This document shows, one piece after another, positions 53,241 to 64,000 of a stretch of DNA of 64,000 bases. Source of the stretch: Primulina eburnea. Taxonomy: Eukaryota > Streptophyta > Magnoliopsida > Lamiales > Gesneriaceae. The stretch covers positions 26,402,195-26,466,194 of the forward strand of contig NC_133103.1 of the NCBI RefSeq assembly GCF_022965805.1. The letters are read 5' to 3'. A model generated the notes under the pieces. The model was not told where the DNA came from. It did no database searches and was given only the letters and a program-made list of their open reading frames with translations. Every line of letters starts with the position of its first letter. Within the stretch, counting starts at the first letter, position 1. The translations under genes were made by a program, and so were the position numbers.

Positions 53241-55028
53241 AGAGCATTCGAGACACGATGCTTGAATTATTTGTTATAGTAGATGCCCTGCAAGCTAACG
53301 GTTGGCTAGGGAATTTATTGACTCAAGTGTCATAAACAATCTTTATTTTAATATAATTTAACTTTTTATGGTCTTGTTTTACTTTATCTGTATACCCATG
53401 CAATCAGCATAGATAAAGTCCTTGATTATACTTTAAAGCAAATGAATCGTAATTCGATGTTGAAACTCATTTGTAAACACTGTATGATCTAAATTCGTTC
53501 CTAGTCGATTCAGCCGCCTAAAACATGGATAAAGGTCGCTTGAGCTCGAGACTAGCATATGTAATGTTGTGTACCGCGTTTCCCGGTAAGAGCGTAGAGA
53601 TATCCAAACATGCAGATGGGTAGTCATATAATGATTATACCGAACAACCCTCCCTCGAATTTTCCAAGTGGTTATCATTCATCGAGAGGATCAGGGCCGT
53701 CTTCAGAAATTTGGAGGCCCTAGGCTATTTTTTTAGGTGAATGTTTTATATAATTTTTTTTAAAATTAAATATACAAATATCACATAAAAACTGATGATT
53801 AAATGCACATAATTAATCAACAGTATCTAATATGCTACATAAAGAGGCCCTAACAAAAAGAGAGGCCCTAGGCGGCTGCCTAGGGCGCCTACCCCTAGAG
53901 CCGGCTCTGGAGAGGATAAGTCCGTGGTTATGATTGTACACCATTAGTCCTAATGACCCGGGACAACACTGAGGCTCTATATGTTAGGGCTGTGCTTTGA
54001 CTCGTTTAACGGCTCCAGGAGAGTCATCAGGTGGCGAGGTTGGGTACAGTTGCGACACATATAGGAGCCAGTGCATTGTAGTCGGAGATTCACTGCTCAC
54101 CTATGGGTGTGGATATCCTATATGATCTGATGAAATAATAGTGCGTGGAATCTCCGATAGTACATGCGATGCCACTATTTATATTTATCACATAGTTATC
54201 GAACTATTATGCAACCCTTGATGAACCAATGGTTGCAGATTTGATCTGGATATATGAGTGAAGGGACCGTACTGTACGTTAATCATAATCGACTTGTTTT
54301 TGCAGGCACTATCAGTGATACCTAGGGAGTCATCGGACGATGCTACTAGACGCTCTTGCCATGATTCGATGGGTGTAATCAGAAAATAGTTTCTGACATT
54401 CTCATGATCAAATGTTGATGCATGGAATGGGGCAAATTAGAGTAAGCCCGAATGAAGGATTATGTCCTGAATCAAAAAGAGTTGTGAACCCACAGCTAGC
54501 TGTATCCCTGAACCATTGAGGGTCACACAAGCACTGATATACTTGTTCACGTTGAGATAATAAATTCATCGAGTTGAATTTATAAGAAATAAGTTTGATA
54601 TGATCAATCGATAAGCTTATAAATAAAGTTTATAAAATTTATAAAAATTTTTGTGAGCATGACTTCTGATACAATCAAAAGAAGTGCATCTGCCTTATTT
54701 AGACATTGGTGATCTCGAAATTAAAGTGTGCATCATAATAACAAATAAGTTGAGTTTGTCACATCGATGATCTTGGATCGTCGATCGAGATTATGATGAG
54801 ATTAATATGATGGGACTATGGATCATGAGCTTGTAAGAGTATAAGTCCATCATGCTAATTTATTAAAGTTCAAATGGACTTTAATAATCAAATTATATTT
54901 TAATTGAGTTAAAATATAGCCCATTAAGTTTTTAAAACCATACGAGTGTCCAAACAATATTTTGAATGTTAAAATAAAATTTTAAAACTTTCGCTACGTT
55001 TTGGGCACGAGAAAACCGAGATCCAACA
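53241..55028 (+). repeat. Copia LTR (start approximate)
   Basis: Ends GAGATCCAACA directly before a Met-tRNA primer site. The start is uncertain because the partner LTR is outside the window; conserved LTR-like text begins by about 53273 (TGCCCTGCAAGCTAACGG). It contains the MITE at 53692-53909 and is related to the fragment at 31096-31690. Confidence 0.65.
53692..53909. mobile_element. hAT-type MITE, 218 bp
   Basis: Starts CAGGGCCGTCTTCAG and ends AGCCGGCTCTG (inverted CAGAGCCGGCT), flanked by the perfect 8-bp duplication GAGAGGAT (53684-53691, 53910-53917). Non-coding. Confidence 0.9.
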
Positions 55029-55029
55029 G

Positions 55030-55040
55030 TGGTATCAGAG
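55030..55040 (+). other. Copia primer-binding site
   Basis: TGGTATCAGAG after LTR end CCAACA plus one base. Confidence 0.85.
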
Positions 55041-55854
55041 TTAGGTTCTCTATATCGTATGATTTAAATCATATTGATTAATATTTCTAACCACACAAGA
55101 AAATTTTTCTAAAAATTTATGCACCACAAAATTTTTAAATTTATCCAATTTTCGAAAAAAAAAAATTTTAAAAAATTTATTTTCGGATCTGCCCGGAACT
55201 GTTCCGGGCAGACCGCGCGCGCGCGGCGCGCGCGCAAGTGTTGTGCGGAACGTCCGCGTAGCGTGCGCGCGCTCTCCGCGCAGCGGGCGCGCGGCATATG
55301 CTCGAATGACGCGCACAACACGTTCGGGCAATGCGCGGGCAGCTGTCTCGAGAACCATTTTGGTTAATGGGCTTGAATTGTTTGGGCCTAGGGTGCGATT
55401 TTCTGATTTTTTCAAAACTTTGGATTAAATTGATATTTTATGAAAATAGTTCAATTTATTTTTTTTGAAAAATTAATTTTGGAAAATTAATAATTTTCTT
55501 GTAAAATAAATAATTACAATATGATTTTTTTTATTTATGGTAAAAATGAGTTTTACTAGAAATAAATTATTATTGATTTAATTAGAAATTAAATAAAAGT
55601 GTTTTTTAATTTATTAAATTCTTTAATAATTGTGGTGGTTAGTAATAAAATTATTAGATACATGATTTATCAATTAGTAAATTTGTTTAATTAAACTAAT
55701 GTTAATATTTGATATTAAATGCATGAAGGATGATCTAAAGTCTTGGCCAATGTGTTAGGTGTATGTTAGGATATTTAATTGTTTTATTCATTTTGTTAAT
55801 ATTTGATATATTAAAGTGGGCCTGATTTATGGCTCGTTCCCACCATATGAGATG
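55041..55854 (+). other. Copia leader with GC-rich dyad block
   Basis: Non-coding leader. A GC-rich island at 55190-55345 holds CCCGGAACTGTTCCGGG (palindrome) and long CGCG runs. Short ORFs on both strands across it reflect base composition. The leader continues at 59962 after the hAT-like insertion. Confidence 0.55.
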
Positions 55855-55895
55855 TAGGAATGTAAATGAACCGAGCCGAACAGTATCAGGCTCGG

Positions 55896-57845
55896 TGTAA
55901 TGCCCGAGATTTTGATTTTTTCTAATATGAGATTATTGATTTTGAACTGATATGATTATAAACGTGTTAGTTTGAGACTAGATTGGCCAAAGCATATGAA
56001 AGATGCCATTTTTGGACAGAACTATTGGCGCCCGAGCGGTATAAAGTGACCGCCCGAGCGCCAATGTTCAATAAGGTAGGCTTCGGGCAGAAGATGTGGC
56101 GCCCGGGCGGTAGTTTTTGACCGCCCGAGCGCTTATGAATAATCGTGAGGACAGAGTCTTCCGCGCCCGGGCGGTAAGTTTTAACCGCCCGAGCGCCGAG
56201 CAAGTGCCTGGGCGGAAATTCATGACCGCCCGAGCGCGAGACGTGCAACAAGAAGAACGAGCCACCTGGTCTGAGATGCATGTGATATATATATATTACA
56301 TCTCCTTTTAGTAATTCAGAAGAAGCAACGGGAATTCCGAGAGAAATCGAGAAAAGGGCCGAGGAAGGTTGTGAGAAATCCGCCCGTCCGATTTTGAATC
56401 CGACTTTGGTATTCAGTTCCTATCGACGTAGGCTACAACTGGACGTAAGTTTTGCTACATTTTGATATGTTTTGAAATTATGGTATTGTCAGAATCTGAT
56501 ATGATTCATATATGATGTTTTTGGCATGAGAGACATCGTATAATTGAAACTGGATTGAGAAACAGATACCATATGGAATTGTTATGATTTTTGGAGTTCC
56601 GTTGATTGAGATTTGATATCAGAATCGACTTGTTATCGAATATGAGATGTTAGAATTAATATCTAACTGATATGGTAATGCTGGATATATTGAAATTATA
56701 ACGTTATGTTGTTGGAACAGAATTTGAGTGAATTCTTATTATATCCAGTATTGATTGAGTGGTGTATTGATACCGTACCCTCAATATTGTTATTGTCAGA
56801 TTGAGTATTAACAGGCTTTGAGTTCGAGGCTTCAACAGAGTCAGAGTATCAGAAAGAAATGTATAAATTAATGTTGTGTCGGGATTGTACAACTCGAGTG
56901 ATGTTTGACTCGAGTTTCCCTAAATCACATACTTAGTTTATTACATTGATATTTGTAATTGATGAGATTGATGTTTGTAGTCTATTGATTTATAGCCACT
57001 ACATGTATTGTCTACTGAGTCGTTGAGTCATAGGCTGATTCGCCTAGTCACCGGTTGATTCGTCTGGTTATTGGCTGATTCGTCTAGTTATTGACTGATT
57101 CGTCTAAACTTTGGCTGATTCGCTTAATTACTGGCTGATTCGTCTAGTTATTGGCTGATTCGCTTAATTCTTGACTGATTCGTCAATTCTGCGGTTGTTT
57201 CGCCCAGACACTGGATATATCAATTATATCGATGCCGTTTAGGGATTGATTCATTCCTATCGACTGAGATTCAATATAATTATCAATATCCAGATATCGG
57301 GATCCCTAGGTTAGAATTGAGTCGAGTCTAAGACGAAGCGTTGTTTGAGTGGAGTCTGAGTCTGAGTCTGAGTGTGATTCATTGCTTGATATTGATTTAT
57401 GTTTCTGATTTGATACATATTATGAATATTTATTATATGCTTTTGTATATGTTTTATATGATTGCATGTGTACATTGTTTATACTGGGATTTATTCTCAC
57501 CGGAGTTATCCGACTGTTGTCTTGTTTTGTATGTGTGCATGACAACAGGTGGGGCTGGATCAGGGTCGAGAAGAGGATGAGAGAAGACAGTTAGCGTGGA
57601 GATCCGGACTTAGGAGTAGATCAGTTACATCACTTGAGATGTAGTGAAGAAACAGTAGTTATTATGATTTATTACTGTACAGAACTTGTACTTAGATGTG
57701 GATAGTGATCTTGTAGATGAAATAATTTTATTTCATACGCTGCGTACTCTTGTATTTTTTTAAAAAAATTTAGACCCTGTTTATTTTAATTGATTAATTA
57801 TTCCCAGAAAGTGATTAAGAATTGAATTAAGTTCGGGTCCCCACA
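55896..57845 (+). mobile_element. Solo chromovirus LTR inside the hAT-like element
   Basis: 1950 bp from TGTAATGCCCGAG to GGGTCCCCACA. Flanks CTCGG and CTCTG look like a 5-bp duplication with one change. Its 3' half matches 22972-24104 and, inverted, 21147-22000 (TGTGTGCATGNCAACAGGTGGG). No primer site or internal region follows, so it is a solo LTR from unequal recombination. Four pairs of GCGCCCGGGCGGT/ACCGCCCGAGCGC lie at 56031-56240, and a ~20-bp TGGCTGATTCGTCTA repeat at about 57028-57215. Confidence 0.85.
57028..57215 (+). repeat. Short tandem repeat (TGGCTGATTCGTCTARTTAT)
   Basis: About nine diverged units of 19-20 bp in the solo LTR. Confidence 0.8.
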
Positions 57846-57999
57846 CTCTGGCTCGGCTCGGGCTCGTTACGAGCCTTTGGTTTGAAGCTCGGGCTCGGTT
57901 CGTTCGGAAGTTATGAAGCTCGAGCTTGGCTCGTTTACTTGTTTAATGAGCCTGGCTCGGGTTCGGCTCGTTAAACAAGCTCGTTAAGTGAGCTCGTTT

Positions 58000-59570
58000 C
58001 TGCTCAGAAGACCTCGCACATATGCACGCTCTGTCGCGCGCATATGCGCGAGGAGGCCAGTAGCTACGATGCGAGAACAGAGGCACTCGCGCATATGCGC
58101 TGAGTGTGCGCGCATAGCGAAAAACCGTCGCTATTAGCGACGGATTATTTGAAAAACCGTCGCTATTAGCGACGGAATGTTTGAGATACCGTCGCTGATT
58201 AAATCAGCGACGGTTTGTTAGCGATAAACCGTCGCTAAATGTTCAGTATAGTTTAGTTTCCTTTGTTAATCTGCACGGTTCATCTTATTACTCCAGCATG
58301 AACTTATTTTTCTTATTTTTTTACTTCGTCAACATTGATATGCCGAAGTAAAATATAATTAAAAAATATAGTGAAGCCCGTGTTTTTAAACATCCGAAGT
58401 AAAATATTTTATTTTACTTCGCTTGTGTTATTACTGAAGTTATTGGTAATGTATTACTTCGTAATTTATTATTGCCGAAGTAAAGCCTGCCGAAGTAAAA
58501 TCTGATTTTTCTACTAGTGTTATAACATTGTAATTTCTGTAAGATACACTTTAGAATTTTGAATAAATGAATCTTATATATATATAAATATAATGAATTA
58601 CGTGGGCCTATATAATTTTGGATCATATCATATTATAATATGATACTATATATTGTATCACGTACGTGGCCTTGTATTTTTGGACCTCACAATGCTAAGG
58701 TTTTTCTATGCGGCGACATTAGATATCTAGTCGGTTGCCTTTGATGTCTGATATTCAGTTTATTATATTAAAATATTTTAATTTTTTTATATATTTACTT
58801 TAAAGTATAATTAATTTGAAGCATAATATTTTAAATAATAAGATTATATACGTTTAATCATATGTAGAATTAATTAGGAGTGAGAGTGCATACGCTAGAT
58901 TCATTGTCGTATCAGCAATAACAGATTGAAACTTTTGAACTTTTGTCTCTACATATGCTAGAATTAATTTCTACTGAGTGAGAGTGCATACGCTAGAATT
59001 AATTTATATCATTGCATTAACAGATATTTATATCATTGCATTAACAATCCAACAAATATGAGTTTCTTAAGTAGACTAAATTCATTGCCGTAGCAGCAAT
59101 ATTCAAACACACCTGAGAGACTGAAACTTTTGAACTTTTGTCTCTAATTGTTTTGCCCACTGTATTTGGAGATGAAACCAAATCAGAATCAGAGCTAGGG
59201 TTCGCGACCTATACGATCTCCAAATTCTCGATTCACGCCTCAATCAAAGTCGACCCAGACGGTAAAAGGATTTTCAGCCCTCGGCGCCGACGGAAGAACG
59301 GAGAATCGTCGGAAATCGTACGCGGTTTAGAGGTGGATGGGAAAGGGGTCTCGCTACCTATACACGCTCAAATCTACTGCTTTCTGCTTCGATAATGGTC
59401 GACCAGACCTGGGCTACGACCGGAGACCCTCGGCGACGGCGGGCGGAGGTCGGAAGGCGCGGATTCAGGGGGAATATGTGAGGTTACGGGAATAGCCGAA
59501 TAGGGTTTGGAATTTGGAATAGATGAGTATGACGTTACGGGAATATGCCATTATTGCCACAACATTCACA
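58000..59570. mobile_element. Composite insertion with a CACTA terminus
   Basis: Interrupts the hAT-like element at its GCTCGTTT/TTTTTAATATAAT junction. From left: a CpG-rich part with GCGCATATGCGC palindromes (58012-58118); AACCGTCGCTATTAGCGACGG inverted repeats (58121-58230); subterminal TTACTTCGGC repeats leading to minus-strand CACTAGTAGAAAAATC at 58504-58519, a CACTA-superfamily end; then about 1 kb of unassigned sequence. The other CACTA end and the outer duplication were not found, so limits are approximate. Confidence 0.55.
59138..59395 (+). other. Gene-like GC-richer patch, unrecognised
   Basis: An 85-codon frame without ATG (KVDPDGKRIFSPRRRRKNG, then GVSLPIHAQIY) in a locally GC-richer block, 59180-59480, containing GCTAGGGTT as often seen near plant gene starts. 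It could be a captured host-gene piece within the insertion. I do not recognise the protein. Confidence 0.25.
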
Positions 59571-59969
59571 TTTTTAATATAATTTTTAATTTTTAATTTA
59601 TTATTATTTATCATACATAATTATTTTAATATTAAAACTCATTAATTATCTCAAATTCGAGCTCACGATCTACCTAAACGAGCCGAGCTCGTGAACCACT
59701 TAAACGATCCGAGCTCAAGCTCGAGCTCACGAGCCAGCTAAACGAGCCGATCTCAATTTTGAGCTCACGAACCTATTATCGAACATGTTCACGAGCTAAC
59801 GAGCCGAACATCATTAATCTCAAGCTCGACTCAACAAAATTGTCGAGCCCAAAATAAGGCCCGGGCTTGGCTCGATAAGCTTAACGAACGAGCCCGAATG
59901 AGCTTTTTAACGAGCCGAGATCCGAAAAGCTCGCGAACAGTTCTGTTCATTTACATCCCTAATGAGATG

Positions 59970-60966
59970 TATCCCTTATATACCATGGCTATTTAAATGT
60001 AATTATTAGAAATAGTGGGAGATCAAGACTGAAGATGGTGGGCTCGATGCACAAGATGAAGACATGTAAAATATTGGAAGCTCTTGTAATAGTTGCATTT
60101 GCATCCCTGCATTCACCTAGGTTTTGGACCTGGATTCATGTCTGGCTCACATGGATCTAATAGTACTGGTGATCGATTATCTTTATTTATTGTTGAATGT
60201 AATATTATGATATATGTGATATATAGTAGTATACATGTATGTATATTATTAGATAATATATTTGCATGAATCCGGCAAACATACAAACTCATGGCACAAG
60301 ATTTTAAATTAAAATGATGAGACAAATTTTAAATTAAAATCTCTTATTTTGAATATGATTCAAAATTTATATCAAACCGAAAAAGTAAAAATTAAAAGAG
60401 TTTAATTTTTTCTTACCTTCCATCAACCGTGGTTGCATGTTGATCGCTACCCGCAGATAGTGTCTGGCTCATATTATTGGGGAGGTCTAGATGCCGGAAA
60501 GCTGTGACTTCCACCGGACATATGATGTGAATTGAGTGAAACTCCCATGACTTCGGCTCATATTATTGGGGGAACTCATGGCGACCGTCTACTACAATTC
60601 AACATTGATGGGTTGGTTTGACACGCGAAAATAAATGACGTCATATTATTGTGTCCTTATTAAACGTGAGGCAAAACACGCAGAGGTTGCATCGGGATGC
60701 AAATGGATTCTACCTTTTAGAAATTATAATTGGCTGATATTATTCGGGATTATAATTGACTAATTGGACTCTACGTGCCCACTAAGGAAATACAATTTCC
60801 CTTTTTCATCAGAGGGTGGTGTAAATGTCAAAATAGTGGGAGGGATATTTATAAAATAAACTCCATATTTTATATCTTAGAGTTATTTTAAAATTATCAG
60901 CAACCATTTTTCTGTTTCCATATCAGTATATTTTCGATTTCGTCACGTAATACATTTCTGTTATTA
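59970..60966 (+). other. Copia leader, continued
   Basis: Resumes after the ATGAGATG duplication. Two similar CTCATATTATTGGGGNAG blocks near 60469 and 60560 form a short internal repeat. No gene. Confidence 0.5.
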
Positions 60967-62948
60967 ACAAGCTAACCGAATCTAATTTTCATGACTGGTT
61001 GGGAAATTGTTCTGAATTCAGAGAAAGTTGCATACGCACTATTGTCAGTCCTGCTGAACTGACAAAGCATGCAAGATGGTAGGACCATAGTATACAAGCT
61101 AAAGTGTAACATGCTCGCTTCTATGTCAAAAGAACTGTAGGGACAGTTTGAGGAAATGTTGAATGCTGCTGACATTCAAATACACATGCAAGAGTTGCAT
61201 GGTACATGAAACTCGTACAGTGATGCAAACCATTTTAAAAGCTCATGAATACGTGCATGCAAGATGGGGCTCTGGCCCATGAGCGTGGTGTACATATGAT
61301 TGGGCTTATTGAGAATGTAGTGGGCCTGGAATATGTGATTCCTAACGAGTTACTAGATAACATCAATTTGTTGTCTTTGTCTTCCTCATTTGACGAGATT
61401 ACGGTGAACTTCAATTTAAATAAGATAGATGATAGCCTTGAAGAGCTAGTCAATATGCTTAAGACTTATGAGATCACCATAAAACAAGGAATTGTTGTTT
61501 TTGTAATGGGCTTCTCGCCAGACAAAAATGGCCCACAAGGTAAGGAAAAGAAATGTTCTGCCCCTCACAAGAAAAACAAACCTAATAAGAGGCAAGCTCT
61601 GAAGGACACTTAAAGGGCATACAAAGCCCGATGAATCAGAACATATTTAGTTCATTGCAAGAAGTTCGGACATAAAAAATTATATGCGCCAGAAATGTTC
61701 TAGAAATGATAAGTGTATGTCCAAGTAAACATGATTTCAACAACAAACAAAAAAAATTTAGATGATCTGAATCCCACACAAATATGGCACACTAGACTAT
61801 GTCACATTTCTCAAAGAAGGATGCACAAACTAGTGGGAGAATGCATGTTTGACTTGTCAGACATAAATTCTCTACCTACTTGTAAATCCTGTTAAAATGA
61901 AAAATGACAAAGACTCCATTCGATGGAAACGTGGAACGTGCGCATGGTCTACTGGATTTGATCCACACAGACGTCTGTGGCCCGCTAAGTCTTAGCACAA
62001 AATATGGGCAATCCTACTTCGTTACCTTTACTAATGACCATTCGAGGTATGAGTGTGTTTATTTGATAAAACAAAAATCTGAAGCATTTGAAAAGTTCAA
62101 AGAATTCATATTTGAAGTAGAAAATCAGCTGGAAAGAAGTATTAAGACATTTCGATCTGATCGAGGTGGAGAATACTTAAGTGCTGAATTTTGGGTTATC
62201 TAAAAGAGAATGAGATTCTCTCACAGTGGAATCCACCAACAACACCACAATTGAATGGTGTTTCTGAACGTCGTAATCGAACCTTGTTGGACATGGTTCG
62301 ATCCATGATGAGATTCACTGAGTTGCTTACATCGTTTTGGGGCTTTGCGCTTGAAACTGCGGCAACATTATTGAATAATGTCCATACTAAAGCAGTGAAT
62401 AAAACACCATATAAGATATGGATGGGAAAAACTCCCAAAAATTCTTACATGAGAATATGGGGATGTCCTGCTTACGTGAAGCAGACAGTGGGAGACAAAT
62501 TGAACAGTAGATCCACTTTGTGCTACTTTGTAGGATATCCAAAGAATTTTGTTGGATATTATTTCTATCATACCAATGAAGCAAAATTGTTTGTTTCAAG
62601 AAATGTCACCTTTTTGGAAAATGAATTTCTATTAGATAGAAAAAGACAAGATGATAGAACTTGAAGAAATTCAAGATACTCCCTCAACTGTAGAAGTTGA
62701 ACCTAATCCCCAATAACCAGTAGTTGAAGTACAAGCTCCTAGAAGGTCTGATAGGGTTATTAGACCACCTGCAAGATATACTTAGCATGTGATCCTTGTT
62801 AGCATGTTATCAGATATGAGACCACCTTCATGAACAAGGCCATGATGAGCCTTGTGTTGGATGTGATCCAATGAACTTCAAAGAAGCAATATCTTATACT
62901 GATTCATCCAAATGGCTTGAAGCCATGCAGTCTGAAATGGACTCTATG
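60967..62948 (+). pseudogene. Copia gag-pol relic, protease deleted
   Basis: Gag begins NKLTESNFHDWLGN (about 60967) and continues in broken frames through a long open piece at 61245-61613 and a zinc-knuckle remnant (HCKKFGHKK, about 61650). Within 40 bases it passes to GAG-pre-integrase (IWHTRLCHISQRRMHKLV, CKSC), so the protease segment is missing. Integrase core follows: LIHTDVCGPL, TFRSDRGGEYLS, then after a stop TPQLNGVSERRNRTLL. The linker to RT ends at WLEAMQSEMDSM, where the sequence is cut at 62949 by another element. Stops include 61893, 62201 and 62662. Confidence 0.85.
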
Positions 62949-64000
62949 TGTCACACCCTTACTCTATATTTATTATAATTACCATAATCAAAATAGGGTT
63001 TGAATGATATACCTATAGTATAAAGAAAATCAAACAAGGGCATCAATTTGACGGTTTATAAAATTTTTGACATGATGTCCCTACATTTTTGTTTAAACCA
63101 AAAACTCAAGCAATACCCTATATACAACAACATCAACTATATTTTCATACACAACCATACAACATATGGTTATACAAATACATATTCTCATATACAAGCA
63201 TACTTTGTATCATCGTAAATATCGTAAAACCTATTCAAACCCCGACATATTTTAGTACAATACATATGCGGAAGCTATACAATAATAAGCCCCGGTTCTT
63301 GTCGAGGTGAGGCACGTCACAAGCATCCATTGGCGAACCGGCATCCTATGTCTCTTCACTACCTGATCCTGTAATACATGAGCTACGTGAGTTTATAAAA
63401 CTCAATAAGTTGGCACTTGTATGTATCAATATGCATCGAAGGAACATACATATCAAGTCGTGACGACAATGAATCTTTAAACCATGTCATATCATATCAT
63501 ATATTCATCTTCATTTTTGTACTTGAGCCTCATTAGTTGAACTGTGCTACCGTGATTGCTTTATTATATAGCTACTACTGTGTTGGACGTCAGGGATCAA
63601 CCTTTGGCAACCCCACGCCCCATGAACATATATTGGCCAATAGATTTGGTGGACTTAAAACCACTCATGATGTCAACAAGCTCTAGATCATGTAAAAAAA
63701 AATCAATCCTTTTCTTTTCATGTTCATTACATAGCACCCATCTTCAATATTCATGAGTTCCTTTCATATTTAATATATAACAATGGAATATGGTGCTATG
63801 TTTTCAAAAATAAGATACTAACAATGTATATATAGTAATAAACAACGAGAAGTATTTGAAATCATAATATTACTCATGTATTACATCAAGAACATGCCAA
63901 CTTACAGTCCAAGCGTACGAATACTTGTTTGAGATGATGTTTATCAGTCCTATGCTGTCAATAAACCAATTTTTCAGTTAATATTTCTAGACAAGGTGAA
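62949..64000. mobile_element. LTR-like insertion running out of the window
   Basis: The Copia RT is interrupted exactly where TGTCACACCCTTACTC begins, a typical LTR start. The 1.05 kb that follow are non-coding. A GC-richer patch near 63290-63370 (CCCCGGTTCTTGTCGAGG) sits in AT-rich DNA. Orientation and family are unknown since the other end is outside. Confidence 0.5.

Larger units (their letters stand above)
55855..59961 (+). mobile_element. hAT-like GAGCTCG-rich element with nested insertions
   Basis: Ends TAGGAATGTAAATGAAC and (inverted) TAGGGATGTAAATGAAC, flanked by perfect 8-bp duplication ATGAGATG (55847-55854, 59962-59969), the hAT signature. Own sequence is 55855-55895, 57846-57999 and 59571-59961, about 590 bp in all, homologous to 30557-31095 in reverse. 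It has no transposase. Two insertions separate the pieces. Confidence 0.88.

Noticed and set aside
9251..55040. TGGTATCAGAGC sequences as tRNA gene parts
   Set aside because: Each lies next to an LTR end or in a pararetrovirus leader and has no tRNA cloverleaf around it; they are primer-binding sites.
55119..55428. Overlapping Arg/Ala-rich ORFs on both strands
   Set aside because: They follow the CGCG-rich block in the Copia leader and result from base composition.

Overview
The window is plant nuclear DNA. It holds one recognisable host gene, the ER-stress transcription factor bZIP60 (43288-45016, minus strand, three exons), inside a deep nest of transposable elements and one endogenous pararetrovirus (EPRV). 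Intron structure, Sirevirus and chromovirus retrotransposons, plant LINEs with RNase H domains, hAT/CACTA elements and a caulimovirid-like insertion all indicate a flowering plant. A eudicot, perhaps an asterid such as Lamiales, is my guess from the look of the repeats and is not proven.

1-15040: after a 100-base assembly gap (103-202) comes a tandem array of a 364-bp monomer derived from the catalytic core of a Ty3/gypsy integrase. A young 9.05-kb Sirevirus-type Copia element (1366-10418, minus, duplication GCACA) splits it. That element has near-identical 1150-bp LTRs, gag, pol, several polypurine tracts and an extra ORF preceded by a second copy of its LTR-type promoter.

15040-31690: a Tekay/Del-like chromovirus (minus; its gag-pol reading frame is broken by three in-frame stops; its outer LTR is truncated at the array) lies in a related, oppositely oriented LTR (22972-24104). 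Next is a non-coding element with 2.7-kb LTRs (24252-30556, minus), a hAT-like GAGCTCG-rich element cut by it (30557-31095), and a Copia LTR fragment.

31700-42600: MITE-like and (TA)n sequence, then the EPRV (about 32880-39890, plus): Met-tRNA primer site, five main ORFs (small coiled-coil, coat-like with zinc knuckle, 30K movement-like, protease-RT-RNase H, transactivator-like), one extra small ORF and a promoter region. All frames are open. It joins directly to a 5'-truncated LINE with an 885-codon RT/RNase H frame.

43288-45340: bZIP60 and its promoter. The 23-nt IRE1 splice cassette is present, is split by the second spliceosomal intron, and exon 3 is read in two frames.

45535-52435: a decayed LINE split by a complete non-autonomous Ty3/gypsy Tat-type element (46873-52359, duplication CATTT) that keeps gag relics and a broken protease; where pol should be it has about 26 copies of a roughly 57-bp hairpin minisatellite and a GC-rich tract.

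52440-64000: a Copia element (LTR to 55028, primer site, decayed gag-pol 60967-62948) hit by a small hAT MITE, by a hAT-like element (8-bp duplication ATGAGATG) that itself took a solo chromovirus LTR and another insertion with a CACTA end, and at 62949 by a further LTR-like sequence that runs out of the window.

Apart from bZIP60 I see no cellular gene. No tRNA, rRNA or CRISPR was found. A recurring theme is clusters of short GC-rich dyad repeats inside LTRs of unrelated families, each family with its own motif.
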